A stretch of 51,571 nucleotides of DNA, taken from Cyanobacteria bacterium PR.3.49. GTDB taxonomy: Bacteria; Cyanobacteriota; Vampirovibrionia; Obscuribacterales; Obscuribacteraceae. The notes below the pieces were generated by a model. That model was not told where the DNA came from. It saw only the letters and a program-made list of their open reading frames with translations, and made no database searches. A program made the translations under genes and the position numbers. Shown piece by piece: positions 16,554-25,190 of this stretch. Where the stretch lies: assembly GCA_013997645.1 (NCBI GenBank), contig PNKB01000012.1, forward strand, positions 1 through 51,571, written 5' to 3'. Position 1 is the stretch's first letter. Each line of letters starts with the position of its first letter.

Positions 16554-19500
16554 TCAAGCATTGGCCGGGGGTTCCTTGGGATCTTTATTGATCAAAGTAA
16601 AAACAGTCGGCAAAACTATCAGAGTGAGAAGAGTGGCGGAGACCAGCCCACCGACAACGACGGTAGCCAGCGGGCGTTGCACCTCAGCGCCTGTGCCATG
16701 CGACAGAATCAATGGCATGAAGCCCATGATGGCAACCAGGGCCGTCATCATTACCGGTCTGAGGCGCACGGAAGTTCCTTCCAGAGCCGCTTCTCGCACT
16801 GAATATCCCCGGTTTTGCAGTTGCATTATGTAGCTGACGAGAATAACCCCGTTCTGCACCGCGACACCGAAAAGAGAAATAAATCCGATGATGGCGGGAA
16901 CGGATAATGTCTGCCGCGAAATCAAAAGGGCAAGAATGCCCCCAATTAGCGCGAAAGGAACGTTCATCATGATGACGGCAGCGTTCTTCAAGGAATTGAA
17001 CGATGCAAACAGAAGAATAAAAATGAGCAGCAGCACCACAGGCACTACCACCGCCAGGCGAGTCATTGCTCGCTGCTGGTTCTCGAACTGTCCGCCCCAG
17101 ACGATGCGATAGCCCTTGGGCAGGTGCAATTGCTCGTTGATCTTCTGCTGCGCTTCCTCTACAAACGAGCCCAGATCTCGCCCTCTAACGTTCGCAAGAA
17201 CAGCAGTACGCCTTTGGCCATCCTCGCGGTTGATCATCACTGTACCGCGCGGCAGCTTGATGTCCGCCAGCTGTTTGAGCGGCACTTTGGCTCCCTGCGG
17301 AGTATCGATGATGATGTTTTCGATATCTTGTTCGGTATCACGATACTGATGCGGCAAACGAATCAACAAGCCGAAGCGGCGGTTTTCCTCGACCACATCG
17401 GTGACTACTTTTCCAGCCACCGCTGTTTCGATGACGTCCTGAATGTCCGCCACATTCAAGCCATAACGAGCGATTACGTCGCGTTTCATCTTGATGGTCA
17501 TTTGCGGCAGACCCAATATATGCTCGCGCTGCATATCGGCAGCACCGCGCACTTTCGAAACGATGTTCTCGACCTGCGATGCGGTTTTGTCGAGCACCTG
17601 CAAATCTTCGCCGAAAATCTTGATACCAAGGTCGGCTTTGATACCGGCTACAAGATCATCAATCATGTCGGCAATGGGCTGCGAGAAAGAGTGGATAAGA
17701 CCTGGAATTCCTTCCACTTCTTTGGCCATCATATTGACCAGTGCTTCTTTGTCGTGCGTGGTCTTCCACTGATCCTTCGGTATCAAGCCGATGTACACGT
17801 CGGCATTGTCGACACCTTCAAGGTCGGAGCCCATGCCTGATCGACCGATACGAGAAACAACCACGGAGACTTCGGGGAATTTTTTGATCATCTCCTCGAC
17901 TTCACCGGCAACTCTCATAGACTCAGAATGAGCGACGCTGGGAGAGAGTTTCGTCCGCAAAAGAATCGAACCTTCATCCAAAGTCGGAATGAATTCAGAG
18001 CCCAGAAATGGAACAAGCAAGAAGCTGCCGACCAGCATTCCGACCGAGATGAGAATGGTAAAAAACGGTCTGTCCATGGCTTTGCGCAAGAGCGGATCGT
18101 GCCACTTGTGCACCGCTTCCACGAGCGGATTATGCTTCTCTTTAATATTGCCGCGCAAAAAGTAATAGCAAAGAATCGGAATAAGCGTAAGAGACGCGAT
18201 GAGCGCGCCCATGATCGCGTAGATGAACGTCAGCGCCAGGGGGTGGAACATCCGTCCTTCCACGCCTTCAAGCGTGAAAAGCGGCAAATAGACAGAGACG
18301 ATGATCAATACGGCAAAGCCGATTGGGCGCCCGACTTCGCGAGCGGCAGTAAGAATGATATTGAAATGATTGATCTTCTCGCCTTCTTTTTTCTCTTCAT
18401 TGGCTATCGAAAGCTGGCGGAAGATGTTTTCCACCATCACTACCGCCCCGTCCACGATAACGCCGAAGTCGACCGCTCCCAGTGTCATCAGGTTGGCCGT
18501 CAGTCCCGTGTATTTCATCATGACGAAGGAAAACAAAAGCGACAGAGGAATGATGACGGCAACGATGAGACCGCTGGGAATATGCAGCATGATGGCGGTG
18601 AGAATGACGATAACCAGTCCACCGGAAAACATGAGCACTTCTTTGACTGTCTCGATTGTCTTGTGCACGAGCTCGGTCTGATCGTAGTAAGCATGCAGGG
18701 TGACACCAGCAGGAAGCTCTTTTTTGATTTCGTCGATACGATGGCGGACGCGTTCTACAACAGCCTGTGTATTGACGCCTTTGCGCGTCAACACCATGCC
18801 GGTCACCACTTCGCCTTTGCCGTTCATCGATGCGGAGCCCCGACGAAAAGCCGGTCCTACTTGCACTTGAGCAACCTGCCCCACTTTTACCGGCGTGCCG
18901 CCGACCGTTTTTAAAACGATATTTCTGATGTCGTTTTCGTTTTCGATGCGGCCCAGTCCGCGAATGATGATTTCCTCACCGCCGCGCTCGATGAAGTTTC
19001 CCCCCGCATTTATATTGTTGTGCGTGAGCGCCCAGCGGACATCCGGAATGGTGACGCCGTAGCCCTTCAAAACATTGGGATCGACAAGAACCTGGTATTG
19101 CTTGACGAAACCGCCGTAGCTGACGACGTTGCCGACGCCGGGAACGGATTTGAGACGGCGCGCCACCTGCCAGTCCTGAATGGTTCTGAGCTCGGTGAAA
19201 TCGTGCCGGTCCGAAATCAGGTAATAGTTGAAGACGTTGCTGAATGTCGATACCACCGGCCCCAGATGCGGCGTCGGCGCCCATGCCGGCAATTCAATCT
19301 GGCTGAGTCGTTGCTGCACGAGATTTCGCGCCCAGTATACGTCTGTGTCGTCTTCGAAAATGACGGTGACGACTGATAGACCAAAGCTGGAGTTAGAGCG
19401 GATCTTGTTGACTTTGGGCAAGCCGTTCAAGCCATTCTCAATCGGGAACGTAATCAGGCTTTCCACTTCTTCGGTCGCCAGGGTTTCGCAATCCGAGATG

Positions 19501-19646
19501 ATTTGCACCTGGACATTACTGACGTCTGGAAAGGAGTCAACAGGCAGAGTGAGCGAGCACCAGGCACCAAATATGGCTATGCCTACGAAGGCGACGATTG
19601 TCAGCAGTCGCTCTTGCATGGCAAAGGCAATGATCTTTTCGATCAT
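16554..19646 (-). CDS. CzcA-like heavy-metal efflux RND pump, first tandem copy
   Basis: A 1030-residue RND antiporter beginning MIEKIIAFAMQERLLTIVA. It has two large periplasmic loops and twelve expected membrane helices. Helix 4 carries DFGVIVDGAVVMVEN (D393, D399, E406), the charged residues required for proton coupling in CzcA. The family and class point to Zn, Co, Cd or Ni rather than Cu/Ag. The start lies 37 bases after the adaptor stop, and a GGAG about 12 bases upstream is a rather distant SD. It is highly similar along its whole length to the downstream copy, so the pair arose by duplication. Both may share the adaptor. Confidence 0.92.
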   Translation of the reverse strand: MIEKIIAFAMQERLLTIVAFVGIAIFGAWCSLTLPVDSFPDVSNVQVQIISDCETLATEEVESLITFPIENGLNGLPKVNKIRSNSSFGLSVVTVIFEDDTDVYWARNLVQQRLSQIELPAWAPTPHLGPVVSTFSNVFNYYLISDRHDFTELRTIQDWQVARRLKSVPGVGNVVSYGGFVKQYQVLVDPNVLKGYGVTIPDVRWALTHNNINAGGNFIERGGEEIIIRGLGRIENENDIRNIVLKTVGGTPVKVGQVAQVQVGPAFRRGSASMNGKGEVVTGMVLTRKGVNTQAVVERVRHRIDEIKKELPAGVTLHAYYDQTELVHKTIETVKEVLMFSGGLVIVILTAIMLHIPSGLIVAVIIPLSLLFSFVMMKYTGLTANLMTLGAVDFGVIVDGAVVMVENIFRQLSIANEEKKEGEKINHFNIILTAAREVGRPIGFAVLIIVSVYLPLFTLEGVEGRMFHPLALTFIYAIMGALIASLTLIPILCYYFLRGNIKEKHNPLVEAVHKWHDPLLRKAMDRPFFTILISVGMLVGSFLLVPFLGSEFIPTLDEGSILLRTKLSPSVAHSESMRVAGEVEEMIKKFPEVSVVVSRIGRSGMGSDLEGVDNADVYIGLIPKDQWKTTHDKEALVNMMAKEVEGIPGLIHSFSQPIADMIDDLVAGIKADLGIKIFGEDLQVLDKTASQVENIVSKVRGAADMQREHILGLPQMTIKMKRDVIARYGLNVADIQDVIETAVAGKVVTDVVEENRRFGLLIRLPHQYRDTEQDIENIIIDTPQGAKVPLKQLADIKLPRGTVMINREDGQRRTAVLANVRGRDLGSFVEEAQQKINEQLHLPKGYRIVWGGQFENQQRAMTRLAVVVPVVLLLIFILLFASFNSLKNAAVIMMNVPFALIGGILALLISRQTLSVPAIIGFISLFGVAVQNGVILVSYIMQLQNRGYSVREAALEGTSVRLRPVMMTALVAIMGFMPLILSHGTGAEVQRPLATVVVGGLVSATLLTLIVLPTVFTLINKDPKEPPANA

Positions 19647-19683
19647 TTATTGAATCCACTCCATCGAACTTCCACTCCCCAGG

Positions 19684-21129
19684 CTAGTGCTTATAGGTCA
19701 GCTCAGTGCGAAGCATAAGACTGCCCTGTGTGACGACTTCGTCGCCTGATTCCAACCCGGACAATACTTCGACAAATTTTTCTGCATCGACGCCGGTCTT
19801 AATGTGACGCACTTCGTAGCCGCCTTCTTTGCGCACGAATACAACCGGCTTACCTTCCATCTCCTGAATGGCGGATTTCGGGCAGGCAAGGAATTCGCGC
19901 TCGGCGCCTTCCAAATCAATTTCGGCAAACATCTGCAGCTTGAATTTGCGCTCATGGTTGTCGAGACGGGCTCTGACGGCCACGGTTCGGGTGTCGGGCA
20001 TGACGTTTTCACTGATGAAGCTGACAGTGGCCAGAAAAACTTCACCGGGATAACTGGAGACATGCACTTTTACCTTGCCGCCCATCTTGACGCGCGAAAT
20101 GTCCACTTCCGGCAGGTCGGCTTTGACCACCACACTGGAAAGATCGGTGACTTTGAAAATACTCTTGTCGGGGTGCACGACTTCGCCTACGGCTACATCG
20201 TGATGACTGACAACACCGTGCACCGGAGCGATAATGCGCACCAGACCGCTGATCTGTCCCGATTTCAAAACGCCAGCCAACATGCTGGGATCGGCACCGA
20301 GGAAATCCAATCGTTGTTTCAGTGTGTTGTAGTGCTGCTGCTCTTTTGCGGTTTCGGCTTCAGCCAATTGCAGCTCTTTTCTCAGCATCGCCTTATTCTT
20401 GAACAAGTTTTTTTCGCGCTCATAGGCGATGCGCGCTTGCTCGTAATTGGCGTTGTTGGTGGCCGATGTCGCCTTGGCCGCCAGGTAATCTTTTTGAGCC
20501 GAGATTTTCTCTTTGTACAAACCTTCCTGACGCCTGAATTCCGTCTCCGCCAATTCCTTTTGAACTTTTGCCGCGTCGTATTGCGTTTGCGCTTCAATCA
20601 GATTTTTCGGTCTGACCAAAAGTTCGTTATAAACCATGCGCTCGCGCTCTTCATGGGCGAGGGCAATGTCCCGCTTGGCTCTCGCTTCCAGAAGCTCGGC
20701 TTGCAGTTCGGAAATTTCCTGACTGTCGAGCATCGCCAAAATCTGCCCACGTTTTACTTCCTGACCGGGGGCGACAAGAATTTTTTTGACACGTCCATTG
20801 ATCCGGCTGGTGACGTCGACTTCCTTGCCTAAATCCGGCTCGATTTTGCCTGTGACATGCAGTGGAATCGCCACCGAGCGTTTCTGAATAGACTCGTGTT
20901 GGATATCTATTTGCTTGGCGACTTTCTCACTAACTTTTATTAATTTCGCGTCGGGGGGGGCTGAGTGATTGGAAAGCGAAGCGTCCGCAGAATCACTTTT
21001 GGAGCCGCATGACGAAAGACTGATGACAGTAATTACAGTAGTAAATAAGCAAGCAAGAAAAACTGCGGGTCGATATACACCTTGAATCGAACCTTCACGA
21101 GGCGTATTTATGAGGGGATGTCTGTGCAT
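19684..21129 (-). CDS. Periplasmic adaptor (membrane fusion protein), lipoprotein, CzcB-like
   Basis: It links the RND pumps to an outer membrane channel. The ATG at 21129 has GGAG 7 bases upstream and gives 481 residues. A longer frame from GTG at 21189 lacks an SD. A membrane segment ends in the lipobox LSSC, so the protein is probably lipid-anchored. In order follow a barrel/lipoyl half (VTSRINGRVKKILVAPGQEVKRG), a long helical hairpin of Lys/Glu-rich heptads (about residues 145-270), the second lipoyl half (GLVRIIAPVHGVV) and the C-terminal beta barrel. No His-rich metal-binding N-terminus is seen. It is the first gene of the operon; an outer membrane partner is not included. Confidence 0.9.
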   Translation of the reverse strand: MHRHPLINTPREGSIQGVYRPAVFLACLFTTVITVISLSSCGSKSDSADASLSNHSAPPDAKLIKVSEKVAKQIDIQHESIQKRSVAIPLHVTGKIEPDLGKEVDVTSRINGRVKKILVAPGQEVKRGQILAMLDSQEISELQAELLEARAKRDIALAHEERERMVYNELLVRPKNLIEAQTQYDAAKVQKELAETEFRRQEGLYKEKISAQKDYLAAKATSATNNANYEQARIAYEREKNLFKNKAMLRKELQLAEAETAKEQQHYNTLKQRLDFLGADPSMLAGVLKSGQISGLVRIIAPVHGVVSHHDVAVGEVVHPDKSIFKVTDLSSVVVKADLPEVDISRVKMGGKVKVHVSSYPGEVFLATVSFISENVMPDTRTVAVRARLDNHERKFKLQMFAEIDLEGAEREFLACPKSAIQEMEGKPVVFVRKEGGYEVRHIKTGVDAEKFVEVLSGLESGDEVVTQGSLMLRTELTYKH

Positions 21130-21255
21130 TAGAGTCTCCGACTGCGGACAAATAAAAGCCCGACAGGTAAGAGCATACACGATTATCACCTGTCACTGAC
21201 CGCGATAAGCTATGGATATTACCAAGATAGAACAACTGGCAAACCGGATAAATCA

Positions 21256-24111
21256 TTGTATCGACTGCTTATAAACGAAGACTCTGAGCCGTTTTTACCC
21301 CACGATGATAAAGGTGACATCTCCAAGCAGGGTGTCCGCGGTGCGCTCTTCTGGTTGTTCGCCATCGCGTTACTCTTGCGGCTCTGGTTCTGCTTCTTCC
21401 AGAGCCACATCAATGCATATGCGGCCTTTGACGCAGTTGGATATATAAATAGTGCAAAAGCTATTTTCGAGCTTAACACTTTGCCAGCAAGTTTCGCGAA
21501 AGAGTGCCTGGCAACTCTGACAGGCAGCGCCACACCGGCGCTCGCATCGGCAGTGCACAGCAAGTTGGCGAGCCTGCAGCCGCTGATGTTGGCAGGTCCG
21601 TCCTATCCGATTTTTTTAGTCCTCTCGAATGTTTTCACCCTGTCGCCGTACAATCCGGCCGATTGGATAAAACCAGTTGCTGCCCAGTGCATGATTTCAG
21701 CAGTGACGGTTGTTTTCATCGCCGCCATCGGCAGACAGCTTTTCGATCGCAAAACGGGCGTCATGGCAGGCGCTATCGCGGCTGTATATCCACCCTTTAT
21801 CATCAACTGCGGCAGAGCCTGCACAGAGACTTTTGCGGCTTTTCTCCTCTGCCTTTTCTCTTTTATTTTCCTCTACATAGCGCAGACGCATTTGCGAGGC
21901 GAAAGCGACAAGAAAGCACCGCGAAGGGAATTTATAAACATCGTTCTGGCATCTGTCCTTTTGGGAGTTCTGGCGGCATGCCTGGAACTGGCGCGCACAG
22001 TTTTGCTGCTATTAACCGGCATTGCACTGGTGATGTTGGTTTTTCGCCTGAAAGGCAAATTGCGCATCGCCGCAGTTGCATCTTTCCTGGTTGGTTTTGC
22101 GCTTGTTATCGTCCCCTGGTTTGCGGCCCAGCAATTGATCGTCGGGCGCGCCAGCCTGGTTGTCGATCGGGTCAGCCGTCTTAACTATGGGCTGGGCAAT
22201 CAAGTCGTTACCCAGGGCTGGACAGGCTTTCCCATTCACTTCAAGCCAATCATGGACCGTACCGTAAACGTACAGACGCTGACACTTTTGTCTGAAGACC
22301 CGGCCGGATATTTCTGGCTCTTGCAAGACAAATTGCCCAGATTGATGAAGTGCGGATGGAACGATTTCAAAACCTGGATGGGTCTTTTTTCACCGCCCGC
22401 GCAGGATGTTTTGCACCAATTCATCATTGCCTTTGCGGTGGCGGGAATCATTCTCAGCCTGGATGGAACCGAACAAGGCTCAAACACCTGGCGCGGCAGG
22501 GTAACCGGGATCATTTATATGTTGGTCGTTCTGGCGGCTCACTTGCCGTACATGTTTTTCATTACGGTAGGACGTTATAACTTAACGGCAATGCCCTTCC
22601 TCATAGTCTACGGAGCCTGGGGACTGCGCCGATTGCGAAAGCTGGGCAACTGGAGCGCAGGCTCATCGGATGTTCTGGAGCTGGCTTATCCCTCGGTCTA
22701 TCTTCTCTTTGTGATTTTTGTTCTAGTAGATCCGACCGGCATGCTGCTCAATGCCTTCGGCGAGCGCGAGGCAGCCGAGATTGGCATCATTTGCACAATC
22801 GGAATCAAAGCATTTTTCTTTCTTTGCGTGGTCGGTTTGACTTATGCCTTGATCAACAGGACACAAACAGGATTTTATTCGCGCTCTTTGAGCAATTTGA
22901 TCTTGTGCGGAATGGCGCTACTGACATTCTCTTCAATCTGCCTTCCGGTGCGGGCTCACGGGCGGTGGTACGAAAGAGCCAATACGCTAAATAAGCAAGG
23001 GGAAGGAATCACCTTTGAATTGTTGACACCGCCGGCAGTGGCGAAGGCGGCGCGGTCGGGAAATGCTTATTTGATGATCGACGCGGAAGGGTTGGACGGA
23101 ATCAACAACGGTTTGTCGATTGCTATTGACGGACAAACCCTTAATGGTCCGTATCTTCCTGGTCTTTCATTGATAGACGACCAGAACCATTTTGAGCGGC
23201 GTGACAATCAATTAACGCGTGTAGCCGAATGTATTTTCGAAAGCTTTTCCAATGTGATCAGTGTCTCAAACAATGATGTTCGTCAGTGGTTTTTAGTTGC
23301 GATTCCAAAAGAAAACACAGAAAAACTTTTGCCCGGTGCAAAAATTTCCGATGCTTCCAAAGGTTCGATGCGCATCACGATTAAGCGCACGCAGCCAGGG
23401 CGAACGCGCCTTTTCAAAGCGCTGTTGCGCGACGACGGCGAAGTGATCGTTCCGGAATGGCAATACTATTCATGGGATAAAGCTTTTTACGGCGTCGAGC
23501 GGCGCGGAAATATTTGCGACCCCCGAACGGACCGCAAGCTCGAGACACGCAAAGGCGACGCCGGACATTACATTCGCTTGCTTTTGCCGGCGCCCGATGA
23601 CGGAAACATGAAGCAAGCGGAAAAGCTCTCCTTCGAAGAAGTGCATGAAGTCACAGTCGAGCCGAAAGCCTCGCTTACCAATCAAACTTATAAGACCATA
23701 GAGATGAGCCCGCTGCCCAACTATGCACCGGGTGATCGCTGGTTGGTCAGATTGTCCGGACGTTATAAAACAAACGGTCAAAATCTGCCGCCCGGTGTCG
23801 AGCTGATATCCAAGTCGCGGGAAAATAATCAGGAGTATTCTTATAACGCGCCCTGGGCGCCACGGATCTTGAAGCCCTCTTCTGAATGGCACAATTTCGA
23901 CGTCGCCTGCCCGCTTACTCCACAGGCATTTCCCGGAAAGATGACCAAGCTGGAGGCACGGCTGCACGTGGTAAGCCCGATTTTGAACGATCTTATCCAT
24001 CCGATTGAAGGCGATGAGATCGTTCGTTCCAGCTGCATTTTTGAAAATGTGCGCATCGAAATCAACAGCTTGCCCGCCCAGCCTTTCGGCGAAAAGCATG
24101 CTGTTTATTGA
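21256..24111 (+). CDS. GT-C fold membrane glycosyltransferase-like protein (PMT/ArnT type) with large C-terminal domain
   Basis: A 951-residue polytopic protein. Residues about 30-560 hold ten or more hydrophobic helices in the arrangement of dolichyl-phosphate-mannose or ArnT-type transferases. After the first helix comes the acidic loop motif FDAVGYINSAKAIFE, matching the usual D..Y..A of the GT-C catalytic loop. Residues about 575-951 are soluble and probably extracytoplasmic, beta-rich, of unknown role. The start is uncertain: the frame opens with TTG at 21256 and no SD is visible. It is divergent from the efflux operon, sharing a 126-base upstream region. Donor and acceptor cannot be named. 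Confidence 0.7.
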   Translation: MYRLLINEDSEPFLPHDDKGDISKQGVRGALFWLFAIALLLRLWFCFFQSHINAYAAFDAVGYINSAKAIFELNTLPASFAKECLATLTGSATPALASAVHSKLASLQPLMLAGPSYPIFLVLSNVFTLSPYNPADWIKPVAAQCMISAVTVVFIAAIGRQLFDRKTGVMAGAIAAVYPPFIINCGRACTETFAAFLLCLFSFIFLYIAQTHLRGESDKKAPRREFINIVLASVLLGVLAACLELARTVLLLLTGIALVMLVFRLKGKLRIAAVASFLVGFALVIVPWFAAQQLIVGRASLVVDRVSRLNYGLGNQVVTQGWTGFPIHFKPIMDRTVNVQTLTLLSEDPAGYFWLLQDKLPRLMKCGWNDFKTWMGLFSPPAQDVLHQFIIAFAVAGIILSLDGTEQGSNTWRGRVTGIIYMLVVLAAHLPYMFFITVGRYNLTAMPFLIVYGAWGLRRLRKLGNWSAGSSDVLELAYPSVYLLFVIFVLVDPTGMLLNAFGEREAAEIGIICTIGIKAFFFLCVVGLTYALINRTQTGFYSRSLSNLILCGMALLTFSSICLPVRAHGRWYERANTLNKQGEGITFELLTPPAVAKAARSGNAYLMIDAEGLDGINNGLSIAIDGQTLNGPYLPGLSLIDDQNHFERRDNQLTRVAECIFESFSNVISVSNNDVRQWFLVAIPKENTEKLLPGAKISDASKGSMRITIKRTQPGRTRLFKALLRDDGEVIVPEWQYYSWDKAFYGVERRGNICDPRTDRKLETRKGDAGHYIRLLLPAPDDGNMKQAEKLSFEEVHEVTVEPKASLTNQTYKTIEMSPLPNYAPGDRWLVRLSGRYKTNGQNLPPGVELISKSRENNQEYSYNAPWAPRILKPSSEWHNFDVACPLTPQAFPGKMTKLEARLHVVSPILNDLIHPIEGDEIVRSSCIFENVRIEINSLPAQPFGEKHAVY

Positions 24112-24182
24112 TTGGTGAATTTCTTCAGAAATTTTGGAAATTCTGGTTTAATCTTTCCATTCGCAATTCATAGAGAAAAGGC

Positions 24183-24470
24183 ATGAGACTGGATAAGTGG
24201 CTGAAAGTATCTCGTTTGATTAAGCGCCGGACTGTGGCGCAGATGGCTTGCGACCAGAATCGCGTTTACGTTAACGACCGTCCGGCAAAATCGAGCCTGG
24301 TGGTAAAAGCAGGCGACATGGTTCATCTAGAACTAGGCTCCCGTGCCTTGACAGTGAAAGTGCTCACCGTGCCTGGAGGAGCCGTGCCGGCGCAGGACGC
24401 CTCTTCTTTGTATGAGCTGATAGAAGAAATCAGGCGTCAGGCTGAAGTGCTCGAGTGGTTGGAAGAGTGA
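24183..24470 (+). CDS. rqcP: S4-domain RNA-binding protein RqcP (YabO/Hsp15 type)
   Basis: A 95-residue protein consisting of an S4 RNA-binding domain: MRLDKWLKVSRLIKRRTVAQ at the start, then VYVNDRPAKSSLVVKAGDMV. This is the RqcP form, which in Firmicutes holds P-site tRNA on stalled 60S-like 50S subunits during C-terminal Ala tailing by RqcH. Hsp15 (HslR) of proteobacteria is related. The start has a purine-rich AGAAAAGG just upstream. The stop TGA shares one base with the ATG of the next gene (TGATG), so translation is coupled. A partner RqcH is not in the window. Confidence 0.85.
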   Translation: MRLDKWLKVSRLIKRRTVAQMACDQNRVYVNDRPAKSSLVVKAGDMVHLELGSRALTVKVLTVPGGAVPAQDASSLYELIEEIRRQAEVLEWLEE

Positions 24471-24898
24471 TGGACGCCCCTGCTTCAGATGCTGAAAAAT
24501 ATCTGGCCGTCGAACTTGACGAAGAAAGCCGCAAAATCGTGCGAGAGCTTGCGCTCTATGAGGAAATTCGCGGCGACCACGTCACGCTGGCGTATGCGAA
24601 GAACGGCGAGACCTTTGCTCGCGACTGGATACCGGGAAATCGTTCGATAGGCGACAGCCTGGGCTTCGAAACGCGCGGATTTTCCGTGACCGATGAAATT
24701 CAGGTGCTGGTTGTCTGCATCGACGGATCAACCCAGCGACCGTTTGACAATGGCACCCTCCACATCACGGTAAGCAAACGAGCCGGTGTGCCCTCAACTC
24801 TTGCCAACGAGGCCATTTTAAACGTCACTCTGGTTCCTTTTATAAGGCAATTGAAGGGTTCGATCGCCTGGCTGCAAAAAGGCAAATCCGGCAAATAG
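24470..24898 (+). CDS. 2H-phosphoesterase-like RNA-repair-type protein (two HxT motifs)
   Basis: The ATG at 24470 overlaps the RqcP stop by one base and gives 142 residues; a GTG slightly upstream in frame lacks merit. Two copies of the HxT motif are visible: H37-V-T39 in GDHVTLAY and H98-I-T100 in TLHITVS. They are 61 residues apart, with beta strands between (EIQVLVVCID). This is the signature of the 2H phosphoesterase fold (LigT, tRNA-ligase cyclic phosphodiesterase, AKAP7-like), enzymes that open 2',3'-cyclic phosphates or 2',5' bonds in RNA. The substrate is unknown. Coupling to RqcP suggests work on RNA at stalled ribosomes, which is inference. Confidence 0.6.
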   Translation: MDAPASDAEKYLAVELDEESRKIVRELALYEEIRGDHVTLAYAKNGETFARDWIPGNRSIGDSLGFETRGFSVTDEIQVLVVCIDGSTQRPFDNGTLHITVSKRAGVPSTLANEAILNVTLVPFIRQLKGSIAWLQKGKSGK

Positions 24899-25035
24899 CT
24901 CATCAGTTTTTCTTGTTTACAACTTGATAACAACTCGGGGCTGTTTGCGACTTATATTCTAAACATCCTCACTGAAGCGCTGCCGCGGCTGAAACGGCAA
25001 TAGCAGGCTCGAGGAGCAGATTTATATCGGAGGGG

Positions 25036-25067
25036 CGAGAGGGGGGGAACCCTCTCTCGTTGTTTTT
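25036..25067 (+). terminator. Rho-independent terminator
   Basis: A 10-bp stem with one G-U pair, formed by 25036-25045 and 25050-25059 (right arm CCCTCTCTCG), closes a GGAA tetraloop and is followed by TTGTTTTT. It lies 138 bases after the 2H-like gene, leaving room for a long 3' tail or a separate small RNA. Confidence 0.8.
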
Positions 25068-25190
25068 GGGTTCTTTCTTTCAGCCCATCGCCTTGCTGGA
25101 TCTCACCCTTTAGGTGGGCACAAAATACCCATGGGAAATCACTCCTCTGGGCACTCCAAATTTACTTTTGACAGATTAAGCTAAGAGTAT

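Noticed and set aside
17928-18914. Plus-strand frame of 328 codons opposite the first RND gene
   Set aside because: Antisense shadow of a strongly supported gene, with biased low-complexity composition.
14629-19646. CusA (Cu/Ag) assignment for the two RND pumps
   Set aside because: The helix-4 motif is the CzcA-type DFG...D...E, not the CusA form, so a divalent-cation class is favoured.
19804-20832. Plus-strand frame of 342 codons opposite the adaptor gene
   Set aside because: Mirror of the adaptor coding strand; Phe/His/Gly-rich with no family resemblance.
24899-25067. Signal recognition particle RNA or 6S RNA in the gap after the 2H-like gene
   Set aside because: The conserved SRP apical-loop motif and the 6S bulge layout were not found.
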